64,000 nt of DNA, from the NCBI RefSeq assembly GCF_001976065.1, contig NZ_MNAH01000011.1, positions 124,055 through 188,054 on the forward strand, read 5' to 3'. Under the pieces are notes generated by a model. It had not been told where the DNA came from. It searched no databases and was given only the letters and a program-made list of their open reading frames with translations. The DNA comes from Pseudomonas putida (GTDB lineage Bacteria > Pseudomonadota > Gammaproteobacteria > Pseudomonadales > Pseudomonadaceae). Each line of letters opens with the position of its first letter. Position 1 is the first letter of the stretch. Positions 1-7,510 of the stretch are shown one piece after another. The position numbers and the translations under genes were made by a program.

Positions 1-708
1 GGCAACTGCCTGTGGCGTGGTCACGGCCAGGAACACTACTTCGCCCCCGGCGAACTGTTGCTGATCAACCCCGACGATCCGGTGGACCTGACGTATTCTG
101 CCGATTGCGAAAAATTCATCCTCAAAGTCCCGACCCGCTTGTTCGAGTCCGTCTGCGATGAGCAGCGCTGGCGCTATCCGGGGCAGGGCGTGCGGTTCCT
201 GGAAAACCGTTATCAGCTCGATGAACTGGAAGGATTCGTCAACCTGCTGGCAATGATCTGCCAGGAGGCCGAGTCCACCGAGCAGATTCCCAGGGTGCAG
301 GAACATTACACGCAGATCATCGTCAGCAAGATGCTCAGCCTGATGAAAACCAATGTCTGCCGCCTTGAACTGGGCTCGCAGACGTCGACCTTCGAGGCGA
401 TTGCCGATTACATCGCCAATAACCTCAAGCAGGACATCGACAGCGAAGAACTGGCGCGCCAGGCGCACATGAGCCTGCGTTCGCTGTACGGCCTGTTCGA
501 ACGCAACGCCGGCGTGACGCCGAAAAACTACCTGCGCCAGAAACGTCTGGAGCGCATCAACGCCTGCCTGAGCGACCCGACCTGCAACGTGCGCAACGTT
601 ACCGAGGTGGCGATGGACTACGGCTTCCTGCACCTGGGCCGGTTCTCCGACAGCTACCGCAAGCAGTTCGGCGAGTTGCCGTCCGACACCCTCAAGCGCC
701 GCCACTGA
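1..708 (+). CDS. benR: AraC/XylS-family activator, 3' part (probable BenR)
   Basis: The reading frame is open at the first base, so the gene starts upstream of the window and only about 235 C-terminal residues are seen. The last 100 residues carry the paired helix-turn-helix of the AraC/XylS family (SLRSLYGLFERNAG, then a second helix pair ending in FSDSYRKQFGELPSD). It is co-directional with benABCD, and two XylS-type half-sites (TGCA-N6-GGATA) lie between it and benA, so the inferred role is the benzoate-responsive activator BenR. The related AntR is less likely, because the downstream operon includes a cis-diol dehydrogenase, which anthranilate degradation does not need. Confidence 0.85.
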   Translation, partial: GNCLWRGHGQEHYFAPGELLLINPDDPVDLTYSADCEKFILKVPTRLFESVCDEQRWRYPGQGVRFLENRYQLDELEGFVNLLAMICQEAESTEQIPRVQEHYTQIIVSKMLSLMKTNVCRLELGSQTSTFEAIADYIANNLKQDIDSEELARQAHMSLRSLYGLFERNAGVTPKNYLRQKRLERINACLSDPTCNVRNVTEVAMDYGFLHLGRFSDSYRKQFGELPSDTLKRRH

Positions 709-722
709 GTCAACCCGACCCC

Positions 723-814
723 CTGTAGGAGCTGGCTTGCCAGCGAAGGCGGCGTATCAGGCGACATTGAAGTTGCCTGACCCACCGCTTTCGCTGGCAA
801 GCCAGCTCCTACAA
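723..814. repeat. Inverted pair of REP-like elements
   Basis: CTGTAGGAGCTGGCTTGCC at the left is mirrored by GGCAAGCCAGCTCCTACA at the right. This is a REPIN-like doublet of the type scattered through Pseudomonas intergenic DNA. It lies in the benR-benA spacer upstream of the operator. Confidence 0.85.
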
Positions 815-841
815 GGGGGGGCGGTGTCCATCCCAAGCCCC

Positions 842-877
842 TGCACAAAACGGATAAAGGTCTGCACCCCGCGGATA
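842..877 (+). promoter_or_regulatory. BenR/XylS-type operator: two direct half-sites
   Basis: TGCA-CAAAAC-GGATA (842-856) and TGCA-CCCCGC-GGATA (863-877) are two exact matches to the XylS/BenR half-site TGCA-N6-GGNTA. Their starts are 21 bp apart, placing them on the same DNA face. They lie 65-100 bp upstream of the benA start. A TAGCAT at about 899-904 could serve as the -10 element. Confidence 0.8.
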
Positions 878-941
878 GTCCGCCCCATCGCCCCGTCCTA
901 GCATGACCCCTGCCTGAACAATAACAATGGAGGCGGCGGCC

Positions 942-2306
942 ATGACCCTGCGACCTGAATATTTGCAATCCCTGCTTGAAGACGACCCAGAGCAGGGCAT
1001 CTATCGCTGCAAGCGCGAGATGTTCACCGACCCCCGGTTGTTCGATCTGGAGATGGAACACATCTTCGAAGGCAACTGGCTGTACCTGGCGCACGAAAGC
1101 CAGATCCCCAACATCAACGATTTCTACACCACCACCATGGGGCGCCAGTCGATCTTCATCGCGCGCAACAAGGAGGGCGTGCTGAACGCGTTCATCAACG
1201 CTTGCAGTCATCGCGGCGCGACCCTGTGCCGGCATAAATCCGGCAACAAAAGCTCGTACACCTGCCCGTTCCACGGCTGGACGTTCAACAATTCCGGCAA
1301 GCTGCTCAAGGTCAAGGACCCGGCCAACGCGGGCTACCCGGCGAGCTTCAACTGCGAAGGCTCCCACGACCTGACCAAAGTCGCGCGTTTCGAGTCCTAT
1401 CGCGGCTTCCTGTTCGGCAGCCTCAAGGCTGATGTGGTGCCGCTGGTCGAGCACCTGGGCGAGTCGGCGAAGATCATCGACATGATCGTCGACCAGTCCG
1501 CCGACGGCCTGGAAGTGCTGCGCGGTTCTTCCAGCTACATCTACGAAGGCAACTGGAAACTCACCGCCGAAAACGGTGCCGACGGTTATCACGTCAGCTC
1601 CGTGCACTGGAACTACGCAGCCACCCAGAACCAGCGCAAACAGCGCGAAGCCGGTGACACCAACCCGACCATGAGCGCCGGTAGCTGGGCCAAGCAGGGC
1701 GGTGGTTTTTACTCCTTCGACAAAGGCCACATGCTGCTCTGGACCCGCTGGGCCAACCCCGAGGACCGTCCACTGTACGAACGTCGCGACGAGCTCGCCC
1801 AGGACTTCGGCAAGGCCCGCGCCGACTGGATGATCGAGAACTCGCGCAACCTGTGCCTGTACCCCAACGTGTACCTGATGGACCAGTTCAGCTCGCAGAT
1901 CCGTATCGCCCGGCCGATCTCGGTCAACCGCACGGAGATCACCATCTATTGCATCGCCCCCAAAGGCGAAAGCGACCACGCGCGTTCGAGCCGGATTCGT
2001 CAGTACGAAGATTTCTTCAACGTCAGCGGCATGGCCACGCCGGACGACCTGGAAGAATTCCGCTCCTGCCAGACCAGCTACCAGGGCAGCGTCACCACCT
2101 GGAACGACATGTCCCGTGGCGCCGAGCACTGGATCGAAGGCGCTGACGAGGCGGCCAAGGAAATCGACCTGCACCCGCTGCTCAGCGGCGTGCGTACCGA
2201 AGACGAAGGCCTGTTCGTGCTCCAGCACAAGTACTGGCAGCAGACCATGCTCAAGGCCCTGGCGGCCGAGCAGTCGAAACTGATCGCCGTGGAGGACGTG
2301 CAATGA
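942..2306 (+). CDS. benA: Benzoate 1,2-dioxygenase large (alpha) subunit
   Basis: A 454-residue Rieske oxygenase alpha subunit that dihydroxylates benzoate to the cis-diol with BenB and BenC. The Rieske cluster ligands are C88-x-H90 and C108-x2-H111. The mononuclear-iron region DGYHVSSVHW supplies H217 and H222. The start at 942 is chosen because GGAGG lies 7 bases before it; an in-frame ATG at 927 has no ribosome site. The stop overlaps the benB start (ATGA). The order benR-benABCD and the downstream diol dehydrogenase support benzoate over anthranilate or toluate, although the closely related xylX product cannot be fully excluded by sequence reading alone. Confidence 0.93.
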   Translation: MTLRPEYLQSLLEDDPEQGIYRCKREMFTDPRLFDLEMEHIFEGNWLYLAHESQIPNINDFYTTTMGRQSIFIARNKEGVLNAFINACSHRGATLCRHKSGNKSSYTCPFHGWTFNNSGKLLKVKDPANAGYPASFNCEGSHDLTKVARFESYRGFLFGSLKADVVPLVEHLGESAKIIDMIVDQSADGLEVLRGSSSYIYEGNWKLTAENGADGYHVSSVHWNYAATQNQRKQREAGDTNPTMSAGSWAKQGGGFYSFDKGHMLLWTRWANPEDRPLYERRDELAQDFGKARADWMIENSRNLCLYPNVYLMDQFSSQIRIARPISVNRTEITIYCIAPKGESDHARSSRIRQYEDFFNVSGMATPDDLEEFRSCQTSYQGSVTTWNDMSRGAEHWIEGADEAAKEIDLHPLLSGVRTEDEGLFVLQHKYWQQTMLKALAAEQSKLIAVEDVQ

Positions 2307-2791
2307 CCCTTTCCTATGAAGCGGTGCGCGACTTCCTCTATCGTGAAGCACGCTACCTCGACGACCGCCAGTGGGACGAATGGCTGGAAATGTACGCCCC
2401 CGACGCGACGTACTGGATGCCGTCCTGGGACGACAACGACGAACTGACCGAGGACCCGCAGCGGGAAATCTCGTTGATCTGGTACGGCAACCGCACGGGC
2501 CTGGAAGACCGCGTGTTCCGCATCAAGACCGAGCGTTCCAGTGCCAGCGTGCCGGACACCCGCACGTCCCACAACATCAGCAACATCGAGCTGCTCGAAC
2601 AAGCCGACGGCCTGTGCAAGGTGCGCTTCAACTGGCACACCCTGAGCTTTCGCTACAAGACCGTCGACAGCTATTTCGGCAGCAGTTTCTACACCCTCGA
2701 CGTGCGCGGTGAAAACCCGCTGATCAAGGCCAAGAAAGTGATCCTGAAGAACGACTACGTTCGCCAGGTCATCGATGTTTACCACTTGTGA
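2303..2791 (+). CDS. benB: Benzoate 1,2-dioxygenase small (beta) subunit
   Basis: A 162-residue ring-hydroxylating dioxygenase beta subunit of normal family length (cystatin-like fold). It packs against BenA in the alpha3beta3 oxygenase. The ATG overlaps the benA stop, indicating translational coupling, and the gene ends 10 bases before the benC start. The N-terminal RDFLYREARYLDDRQWDEWL stretch is typical of the family. Confidence 0.93.
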   Translation: MTLSYEAVRDFLYREARYLDDRQWDEWLEMYAPDATYWMPSWDDNDELTEDPQREISLIWYGNRTGLEDRVFRIKTERSSASVPDTRTSHNISNIELLEQADGLCKVRFNWHTLSFRYKTVDSYFGSSFYTLDVRGENPLIKAKKVILKNDYVRQVIDVYHL

Positions 2792-2801
2792 GGCAGCCGT
2801 C

Positions 2802-3815
2802 ATGACCCATTCCATTGCGTTCAATTTCGAAGACGGCGTCACCCGGTTCATCGACGCCAATGCCGGCGAAACCGTGGCCGATGCCGCTTACCGCCAGGGC
2901 ATCAATATTCCGCTGGACTGCCGCGACGGCGCCTGCGGCACCTGCAAGTGCTTTGCCGAAGCGGGCAGCTACGATCTGGGTGAGGAATACATCGAAGATG
3001 CCCTCAGCCCCGAAGAGGCCGGGCAGGGTTATGTCCTGACCTGCCAGATGCGCGCCAAGAGCGATTGCGTGGTGCGGGTGCCGGTGTCCTCGGATGTCTG
3101 CCGTACAAGCCAGGCCAGCTATGACGCCACCATCAGCGCCGTGCGCCAGTTGTCCGACAGCACCATCGCCCTGTCGATCAAGGGCGAGTCCTTGAGCAAA
3201 CTGGCGTTCCTGCCAGGTCAGTATGTGAACCTGGGCGTTCCCGGCAGCGAGCAGACCCGCGCCTATTCGTTCAGTTCGCTGCAGCGCGACGGTGAAGTCA
3301 GCTTCCTGATTCGCAACGTGCCTGGTGGCCTGATGAGCAGCTTCCTTACCGGCATGGCCAAGGCCGGCGACAGCATGAGCCTGGCAGGTCCTTTGGGCAG
3401 TTTTTATCTGCGCGATATCCGTCGGCCGTTGTTGCTGCTGGCCGGCGGCACCGGGCTGGCGCCGTTCACCGCGATGCTGGAGAAGATCGCCGAGCAGGGC
3501 AGTGAGCACCCGCTGCACCTGATCTACGGCGTGACCAACGACTTCGACCTAGTGGAACTCGACCGCCTGGAAGCCTTCGCCGCGCGCATCCCCAACTTCA
3601 CCTACAGCGCCTGCGTGGCCAACCCGGACAGCCAGCACCCGCGCAAGGGCTACGTGACCCAGCATATCGAGCCCGGGCACTTGAACGACGGCGACGTCGA
3701 TGTGTACCTGTGCGGTCCGCCGCCGATGGTCGAGGCGGTCAGCCAGTTCATTCGTGAGCAGGGCATTGCGCCGGCCAATTTCTACTATGAGAAATTCGCC
3801 GCCAGCGCGGCCTGA
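2802..3815 (+). CDS. benC: Benzoate dioxygenase electron transfer component (reductase)
   Basis: A 337-residue NADH reductase that feeds electrons to BenAB. An N-terminal plant-type [2Fe-2S] ferredoxin domain has ligands C40, C45, C48 and C81. It is followed by an FAD-binding domain with RAYSFSS and an NAD-binding domain (LLLAGGTGLAPF and a C-terminal CGPPPMVE). The frame is open from 2775, but 2802 (MTHSIAFNFEDG) is the start that matches the family and follows the benB stop by 10 bases, with a weak ribosome site (AGGCAG). Confidence 0.93.
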   Translation: MTHSIAFNFEDGVTRFIDANAGETVADAAYRQGINIPLDCRDGACGTCKCFAEAGSYDLGEEYIEDALSPEEAGQGYVLTCQMRAKSDCVVRVPVSSDVCRTSQASYDATISAVRQLSDSTIALSIKGESLSKLAFLPGQYVNLGVPGSEQTRAYSFSSLQRDGEVSFLIRNVPGGLMSSFLTGMAKAGDSMSLAGPLGSFYLRDIRRPLLLLAGGTGLAPFTAMLEKIAEQGSEHPLHLIYGVTNDFDLVELDRLEAFAARIPNFTYSACVANPDSQHPRKGYVTQHIEPGHLNDGDVDVYLCGPPPMVEAVSQFIREQGIAPANFYYEKFAASAA

Positions 3816-3840
3816 GACCCAGAAAACCCACGAGGTACAC

Positions 3841-4614
3841 ATGAACAGATTCCACGACAAAGTCGCGCTGATCACCGGGGCTGCACAAGGTATCGGTCGG
3901 CGCGTTGCCGAGCGCATGGCCGCTGAAGGCGCGAAGCTGATCCTGGTCGATCGCTCCGACCTGGTGTTCGAGGTGCAGGAGCAATTGGCCCTGCACAGCC
4001 AGGTCCTGGCCCTGACCGCCGACCTTGAGCAATACGAGGAATGCAATCGGGTCATGCAAGCGGCCGTCGAGCGTTTTGCTCGTCTCGATGTGCTGGTCAA
4101 TAACGTCGGCGGGACCATCTGGGCCAAGCCGTTCGAGCACTACGAAGCGTCGCAGATCGAGGCCGAGGTGCGCCGTTCGCTGTTTCCGACCCTGTGGTGC
4201 TGCCATGCCGCCTTGCCGTACATGCTGGAGCAGGGCAGTGGTGCGATCGTCAACGTGTCGTCGATCGCCACCCGCAGCGTCAACCGTGTGCCCTACGGTG
4301 CAGCCAAGGGCGGGGTGAACGCGCTGACCGCTTGCCTGGCGTTCGAAACCGCCGGTCGTGGTGTCCGGGTCAATGCCACTGCCCCCGGCGGCACCGAAGC
4401 ACCGCCACGGCGAGTGCCGCGCAACGCGGCCGAGCAGACTGAGCAAGAGAAGGACTGGTACCAGCAGATCGTCGATCAGACCCTCGATAGCAGCTTGATG
4501 AAGCGCTACGGCACCCTCGACGAGCAGGCCGCTGCGATTCTGTTCCTGGCCAGCGACGAGGCGTCCTACATCACCGGCATGGTCATGCCGGTGGGCGGTG
4601 GCGACCAGGGCTGA
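3841..4614 (+). CDS. benD: 1,6-dihydroxycyclohexa-2,4-diene-1-carboxylate dehydrogenase
   Basis: A 257-residue short-chain dehydrogenase that oxidises and decarboxylates the benzoate cis-diol to catechol. The NAD-binding TGAAQGIG motif is at residues 12-19, the catalytic serine is in NVSSIA, and the YxxxK pair is Y152/K156. A GAGG ribosome site precedes the ATG at 3841, 25 bases after benC. It is the last gene of the ben operon; the catechol-cleaving cat genes are not in the window. It converges on the Nudix gene with only 10 bases between stops. Confidence 0.92.
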   Translation: MNRFHDKVALITGAAQGIGRRVAERMAAEGAKLILVDRSDLVFEVQEQLALHSQVLALTADLEQYEECNRVMQAAVERFARLDVLVNNVGGTIWAKPFEHYEASQIEAEVRRSLFPTLWCCHAALPYMLEQGSGAIVNVSSIATRSVNRVPYGAAKGGVNALTACLAFETAGRGVRVNATAPGGTEAPPRRVPRNAAEQTEQEKDWYQQIVDQTLDSSLMKRYGTLDEQAAAILFLASDEASYITGMVMPVGGGDQG

Positions 4615-4624
4615 AGCGCGAGGC

Positions 4625-4987
4625 CTAAAGGCGACGTCGAAATGCGCTGATGATTCGCAGCGTGGCGTCGCTGGGGTTGAGGTTCTGCACCGAGTCCAGC
4701 GGGAACCAGAGGCAATCGAAGATCTCGTTTTGCGGTCGCGCCTGATCCGGACTCGACAACGATGCTTCGTAGACATGGTGTCGGGTACCCCCCGATTCCA
4801 GTTCCATCAGGTACAGCATATCGTCGGCACCCAGTCCGGTTTCTTCCTGCAACTCGCGCGCGGCGGCATCCTGCGCGGTCTCACCGGGTTCAACCTTGCC
4901 GCCGGGCAACATCCAGCGACTCCTGGGCTTGCGCACCATGAGGACGTGCCGGTCTTGCTCGCAAATGACGGTTGCGCGTACTTTCAT
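4625..4987 (-). CDS. Nudix hydrolase (MutT-like)
   Basis: A 120-residue Nudix protein with a complete Nudix box (GGKVEPGETAQDAAARELQE followed by ETG), starting about residue 29. MKVRATVIC at 4987 is taken as the start because it is the family-like beginning; the frame stays open upstream to 5083 but codes for unconvincing sequence. A product hydrolysing a nucleoside diphosphate derivative is inferred from the family. The actual substrate is unknown, and nothing links it to the ben genes beyond position. Confidence 0.8.
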   Translation of the reverse strand: MKVRATVICEQDRHVLMVRKPRSRWMLPGGKVEPGETAQDAAARELQEETGLGADDMLYLMELESGGTRHHVYEASLSSPDQARPQNEIFDCLWFPLDSVQNLNPSDATLRIISAFRRRL

Positions 4988-5203
4988 TTGTAAGTTCAAT
5001 CCAGGGCTGTCACAAAATGGTAACAAAAATGCAATATACGGGCCGCAACCCATTGCCTGTTTCCTGGACATTTGGAGTTGCATAGTTGTCTAAAAGTGCA
5101 ATCCCGTTGCCGCAGTCCTGATTCGACGTCTGGTCGGCATCTTCACGGCAGGGGGTGTAAGGTAGGCAAGTCAATCCTGATCACTGCCAAGGTGGAGGTG
5201 ACT

Positions 5204-5401
5204 ATGAGCGTTCCGATGTTGAACAAGATGCACATGAACGGTTACGACGTACTAAGTGTGAATAACGGCCCGTGGCGCGTCTGCACCCAAGGCGACCGGC
5301 TTGGCTCGTTTGCCAGTCGGGAAGAAGCGCTGGCTTTTGCGGCTGCGCTGCCTGGTTATAAAGCCCGTTCAAACAAGCCTCGCAATCAGCAAGCGACATG
5401 A
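5204..5401 (+). CDS. Small conserved hypothetical protein (DUF2188-like)
   Basis: A 65-residue protein. The start at 5204 is supported by a strong GGTGGAGG ribosome site and the gene is closed by a good intrinsic terminator. The pattern of an aromatic W followed by G-S-F-A-S-R-E-E-A-L-A-F-A resembles the short DUF2188 fold, in which a bent strand is followed by a helix. The assignment is by resemblance only and no function is known. Confidence 0.65.
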   Translation: MSVPMLNKMHMNGYDVLSVNNGPWRVCTQGDRLGSFASREEALAFAAALPGYKARSNKPRNQQAT

Positions 5402-5411
5402 AGGCAGGTGC

Positions 5412-5441
5412 AAAGCCCCGGTTCACCGGGGCTTTTTCTTT
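5412..5441 (+). terminator. Intrinsic terminator after the small gene
   Basis: A perfect 8-bp stem, AGCCCCGG/CCGGGGCT, with a TTCA loop is followed by TTTTTCTTT. Confidence 0.9.
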
Positions 5442-5449
5442 AGGATAAC

Positions 5450-5585
5450 GACGCGATAGCCGTCGCTGCTGCGGGACGGTTGCCTTGCTCATCCCGGTCT
5501 CGACCTTTGCCACCAGCGGCTGATCCTGATAGACCTGCGAATCGGTGCTGCAGCCCGCCAGCACCGTGACCAGTGCCTTGTTCAC
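5450..5585 (-). pseudogene. Remnant of an OsmE-like small lipoprotein gene
   Basis: About 37 codons on the minus strand resemble the start of an OsmE/SmpA-type lipoprotein. They show a lipobox (VLAGC), then STDSQVYQDQPLVAKVETGM, in which LVxKVETGM is the familiar piece. The signal peptide is too short, and the only upstream ATG runs into a stop after one codon. After MSKATV the similarity ends and the frame runs into the neighbouring terminator. Both ends are therefore missing, which suggests a decayed fragment and not a working gene. Confidence 0.5.
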
Positions 5586-5598
5586 GGCATGACACCCG

Positions 5599-5838
5599 CT
5601 ATTTATCCTTGTTTCGACTGATGATCTTGGCCTTCACTTCCTCGGCATAACCCGACAGCCGTTGTTCATCGCCCTGGAACAAATCGCACAGGCGCCTCAC
5701 GGCTTCTGCGTCGACATCGTTGCCCGACAGGCGCAGTTGTTCGGCGATGCGCAGCAGCTCTACCGCCGACCAGCGCAGGTCCGATGCCAGCCCTTGCAGA
5801 TCACGCCGAAGCGTCTGTTCATGTTCGTTGAGCCACAT
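5599..5838 (-). CDS. Small hypothetical protein, helical
   Basis: A 79-residue, charged, probably all-helical protein (MWLNEHEQTLRRDLQGLASD at the start). It has no signal peptide, membrane segment or recognised domain. GGGAG seven or so bases before the ATG at 5838 decides the start over the earlier GTG-type opening of the same frame at 5868. No function can be assigned. Confidence 0.6.
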   Translation of the reverse strand: MWLNEHEQTLRRDLQGLASDLRWSAVELLRIAEQLRLSGNDVDAEAVRRLCDLFQGDEQRLSGYAEEVKAKIISRNKDK

Positions 5839-6017
5839 GATGATCTCCCGTAAGGTTGTGCTACCCAATTTTAGACCCTATCCCGTGGCGGGGCGTTGTG
5901 TTCGTCTGATGCCAAAGGGCTACCTTCGGTCGGGAATTTTGCGCGGTCCGGAAGATTGGCCGTCGTTTGCTGTCGTAGTGAAGTGCCGACATTTTACCAG
6001 GGCAGGGTCCGTTCAAA

Positions 6018-6236
6018 ATGACGACAACCGATGACTTCCGGGCGCATGCCCAGGCACTGAAAGCCGATCTGGATGCGGCCACCAGCGAGATGATGAATCT
6101 CATTTCCGGGCACCAGTTCAGCGGGCCGGAGTGGGAGAGGGTCAGTCAATGGCAGCACGACGCCTTCGAACGATGGACGACCTATCTCAACAAGCGCTCC
6201 TACCCGGATCCCGGCGATAACGGCATGAGCCCTTGA
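6018..6236 (+). CDS. Small hypothetical protein
   Basis: A 72-residue hydrophilic protein with codon use like its neighbours and a predicted mostly helical N-terminal half (MTTTDDFRAHAQALKADLDA). The ribosome site is only moderate (AGGGCAGGG, somewhat far from the ATG). It is not recognised. Confidence 0.5.
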   Translation: MTTTDDFRAHAQALKADLDAATSEMMNLISGHQFSGPEWERVSQWQHDAFERWTTYLNKRSYPDPGDNGMSP

Positions 6237-6309
6237 GGCTCGATGCAACAAAATGGCTGTCAGTGCGACAACAGGCTACATTTTATTTTTTCAGGTTTAA
6301 GGATGTTTC

Positions 6310-6648
6310 ATGAGTCGAATGTTGATGGGGGGAGTGGTAATGGCGTTGTTGTCGGGGTGTTCGTTGCCGGCGTCCCTGGTGCCAGGGGAGCCGAACTACA
6401 ACAAGCCGAGCGACAAGGTACCCAAGGACGTCGCCGCGTGTGTATTGCCGGCATGGCAAAAGGATGTATCCAAGACGACTCAGACATCGATTTCCAATGG
6501 CTACCGGATCACCGCGCCGAGCATCATAACGGCCGATGAGGTGCTGGATATCGTCAAGTACAAGGATGGCAGCCGGGTTTCGCTTTACCAGGGGCCGCCT
6601 TGGGCAAAGTCAGCGGCAATGCGCCAGGCAGTGCGGGACTGCCTGTAG
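6310..6648 (+). CDS. Hypothetical lipoprotein
   Basis: A 112-residue protein beginning with a lipoprotein signal (MSRMLMGGVVMALLSGC), in which the lipobox LLSGC puts the modified cysteine at residue 17. The mature part has two further cysteines (AACVLP and the C-terminal DCL) that could form a disulfide in the periplasm. No family was recognised. Confidence 0.65.
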   Translation: MSRMLMGGVVMALLSGCSLPASLVPGEPNYNKPSDKVPKDVAACVLPAWQKDVSKTTQTSISNGYRITAPSIITADEVLDIVKYKDGSRVSLYQGPPWAKSAAMRQAVRDCL

Positions 6649-6651
6649 GGG

Positions 6652-7221
6652 TTAGTCGCCTATCTCGGTGACCTTGATTAGCTGAGCGTCATTGTCCTGG
6701 GCATTGGCGGTACCTTTCTTTTCCCGCCGATCACTCATCCAGTTTTCGACCTGCGCACTGAACTGCGCCGGTGCCTTTCGTCCGACCCTCCTGGCGATAT
6801 CCAGGATGGTCTGTTGGGCGAGGGCTTCTTCCATGCGCTTCTGCGCAGTCAACATGGCGGCGTGTACCGAGCAAGGGCCGTCCAGCGCCCATTCGGGAGC
6901 CTGGCCTTCAAATAACGCGCAGCGACCGCGGATTTCCCGGCATTCGAAAATCGCCTTGCGCCCGTCGATGGCATTGACGATGTCCAGCAGGCTGATCTCA
7001 TCGGCCGGCCGCGCCAGCTTGAAACCACCCCGCACGCCTTCGGTGGCCACCACCAGTTTTGCCTTGGCCAGTTTGGTGAAGATTTTCGCCAGATAGTCCA
7101 GCGGCACGCCTTGCAACTCTGCAAGGTCGCGCACGCTTGCCTCGCGGGTCTCACCGCCGTTGCCCACCAGGAAAATCAGGCAGTGAATACCGTACTCGAC
7201 GCCCGCGCTGTAAAGAGACAT
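6652..7221 (-). CDS. Rrf2-family transcriptional regulator
   Basis: A 189-residue Rrf2 regulator. MSLYSAGVEYGIHCLIFLVG at the start is typical of the family, so 7221 is preferred over a TTG codon at 7248 in the same frame. A winged helix occupies residues 1-80. C94, C101 and C117 follow in ECREIRGRC...GPC and could ligate an Fe-S cluster, although the spacing differs from IscR. It is divergent from an NADH dehydrogenase-like gene, the most obvious target. A perfect CGACAA/TTGTCG palindrome lies 10 bp upstream of its own start, suggesting autoregulation. The signal it senses is unknown. Confidence 0.85.
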   Translation of the reverse strand: MSLYSAGVEYGIHCLIFLVGNGGETREASVRDLAELQGVPLDYLAKIFTKLAKAKLVVATEGVRGGFKLARPADEISLLDIVNAIDGRKAIFECREIRGRCALFEGQAPEWALDGPCSVHAAMLTAQKRMEEALAQQTILDIARRVGRKAPAQFSAQVENWMSDRREKKGTANAQDNDAQLIKVTEIGD

Positions 7222-7230
7222 ATCTATATC

Positions 7231-7245
7231 CGACAAATGTTGTCG
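7231..7245. promoter_or_regulatory. Palindrome upstream of the Rrf2 gene
   Basis: CGACAA-ATG-TTGTCG is a perfect 6-bp inverted repeat with a 3-nt centre. It ends 10 bp before the Rrf2 start codon, which is where an autorepressor site would be expected. Confidence 0.5.
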
Positions 7246-7394
7246 CAAATACTAGCAGTTGAGCCTTATGCCGGGCAACGATTGCGATTTTCTCCAGGCG
7301 CTGCAAAAGCCTCGGCAGCATCGGATTCAGTGCGGTTTGGCCGGTGTATCGATGGCGTCGATTCGAACCATTGAAAAAAACACCTTGCTCGATT

Positions 7395-7421
7395 TAACTA
7401 CGCTCAATAAAGTCGTAGTTA
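7395..7421. promoter_or_regulatory. Inverted repeat upstream of the NADH dehydrogenase-like gene
   Basis: TAACTACG (7395-7402) and CGTAGTTA (7414-7421) form a perfect 8-bp inverted repeat. The half-site centres are 19 bp apart, about two helical turns, and lie roughly 90 bp before the ATG at 7511. This is a likely dimer-binding site for an unidentified regulator. Confidence 0.5.
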
Positions 7422-7510
7422 TCAGGTCGGGAGCGCAGACGCCTCCGAGAGAACGCGAGTGCCGACCCCTGAGCCCATTTCATTGCCTGGTTTTTCCACT
7501 GGAGTAAAAA

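Noticed and set aside
654..2351. A 565-codon open frame on the minus strand opposite benA
   Set aside because: It is an antisense shadow produced by high GC codon bias; benA on the plus strand has complete Rieske and iron motifs and a ribosome site.
942..3815. Anthranilate dioxygenase (antABC) as an alternative to benABC
   Set aside because: benD, a cis-diol dehydrogenase, follows in the operon and is needed for benzoate but not for anthranilate, whose dioxygenase yields catechol directly.
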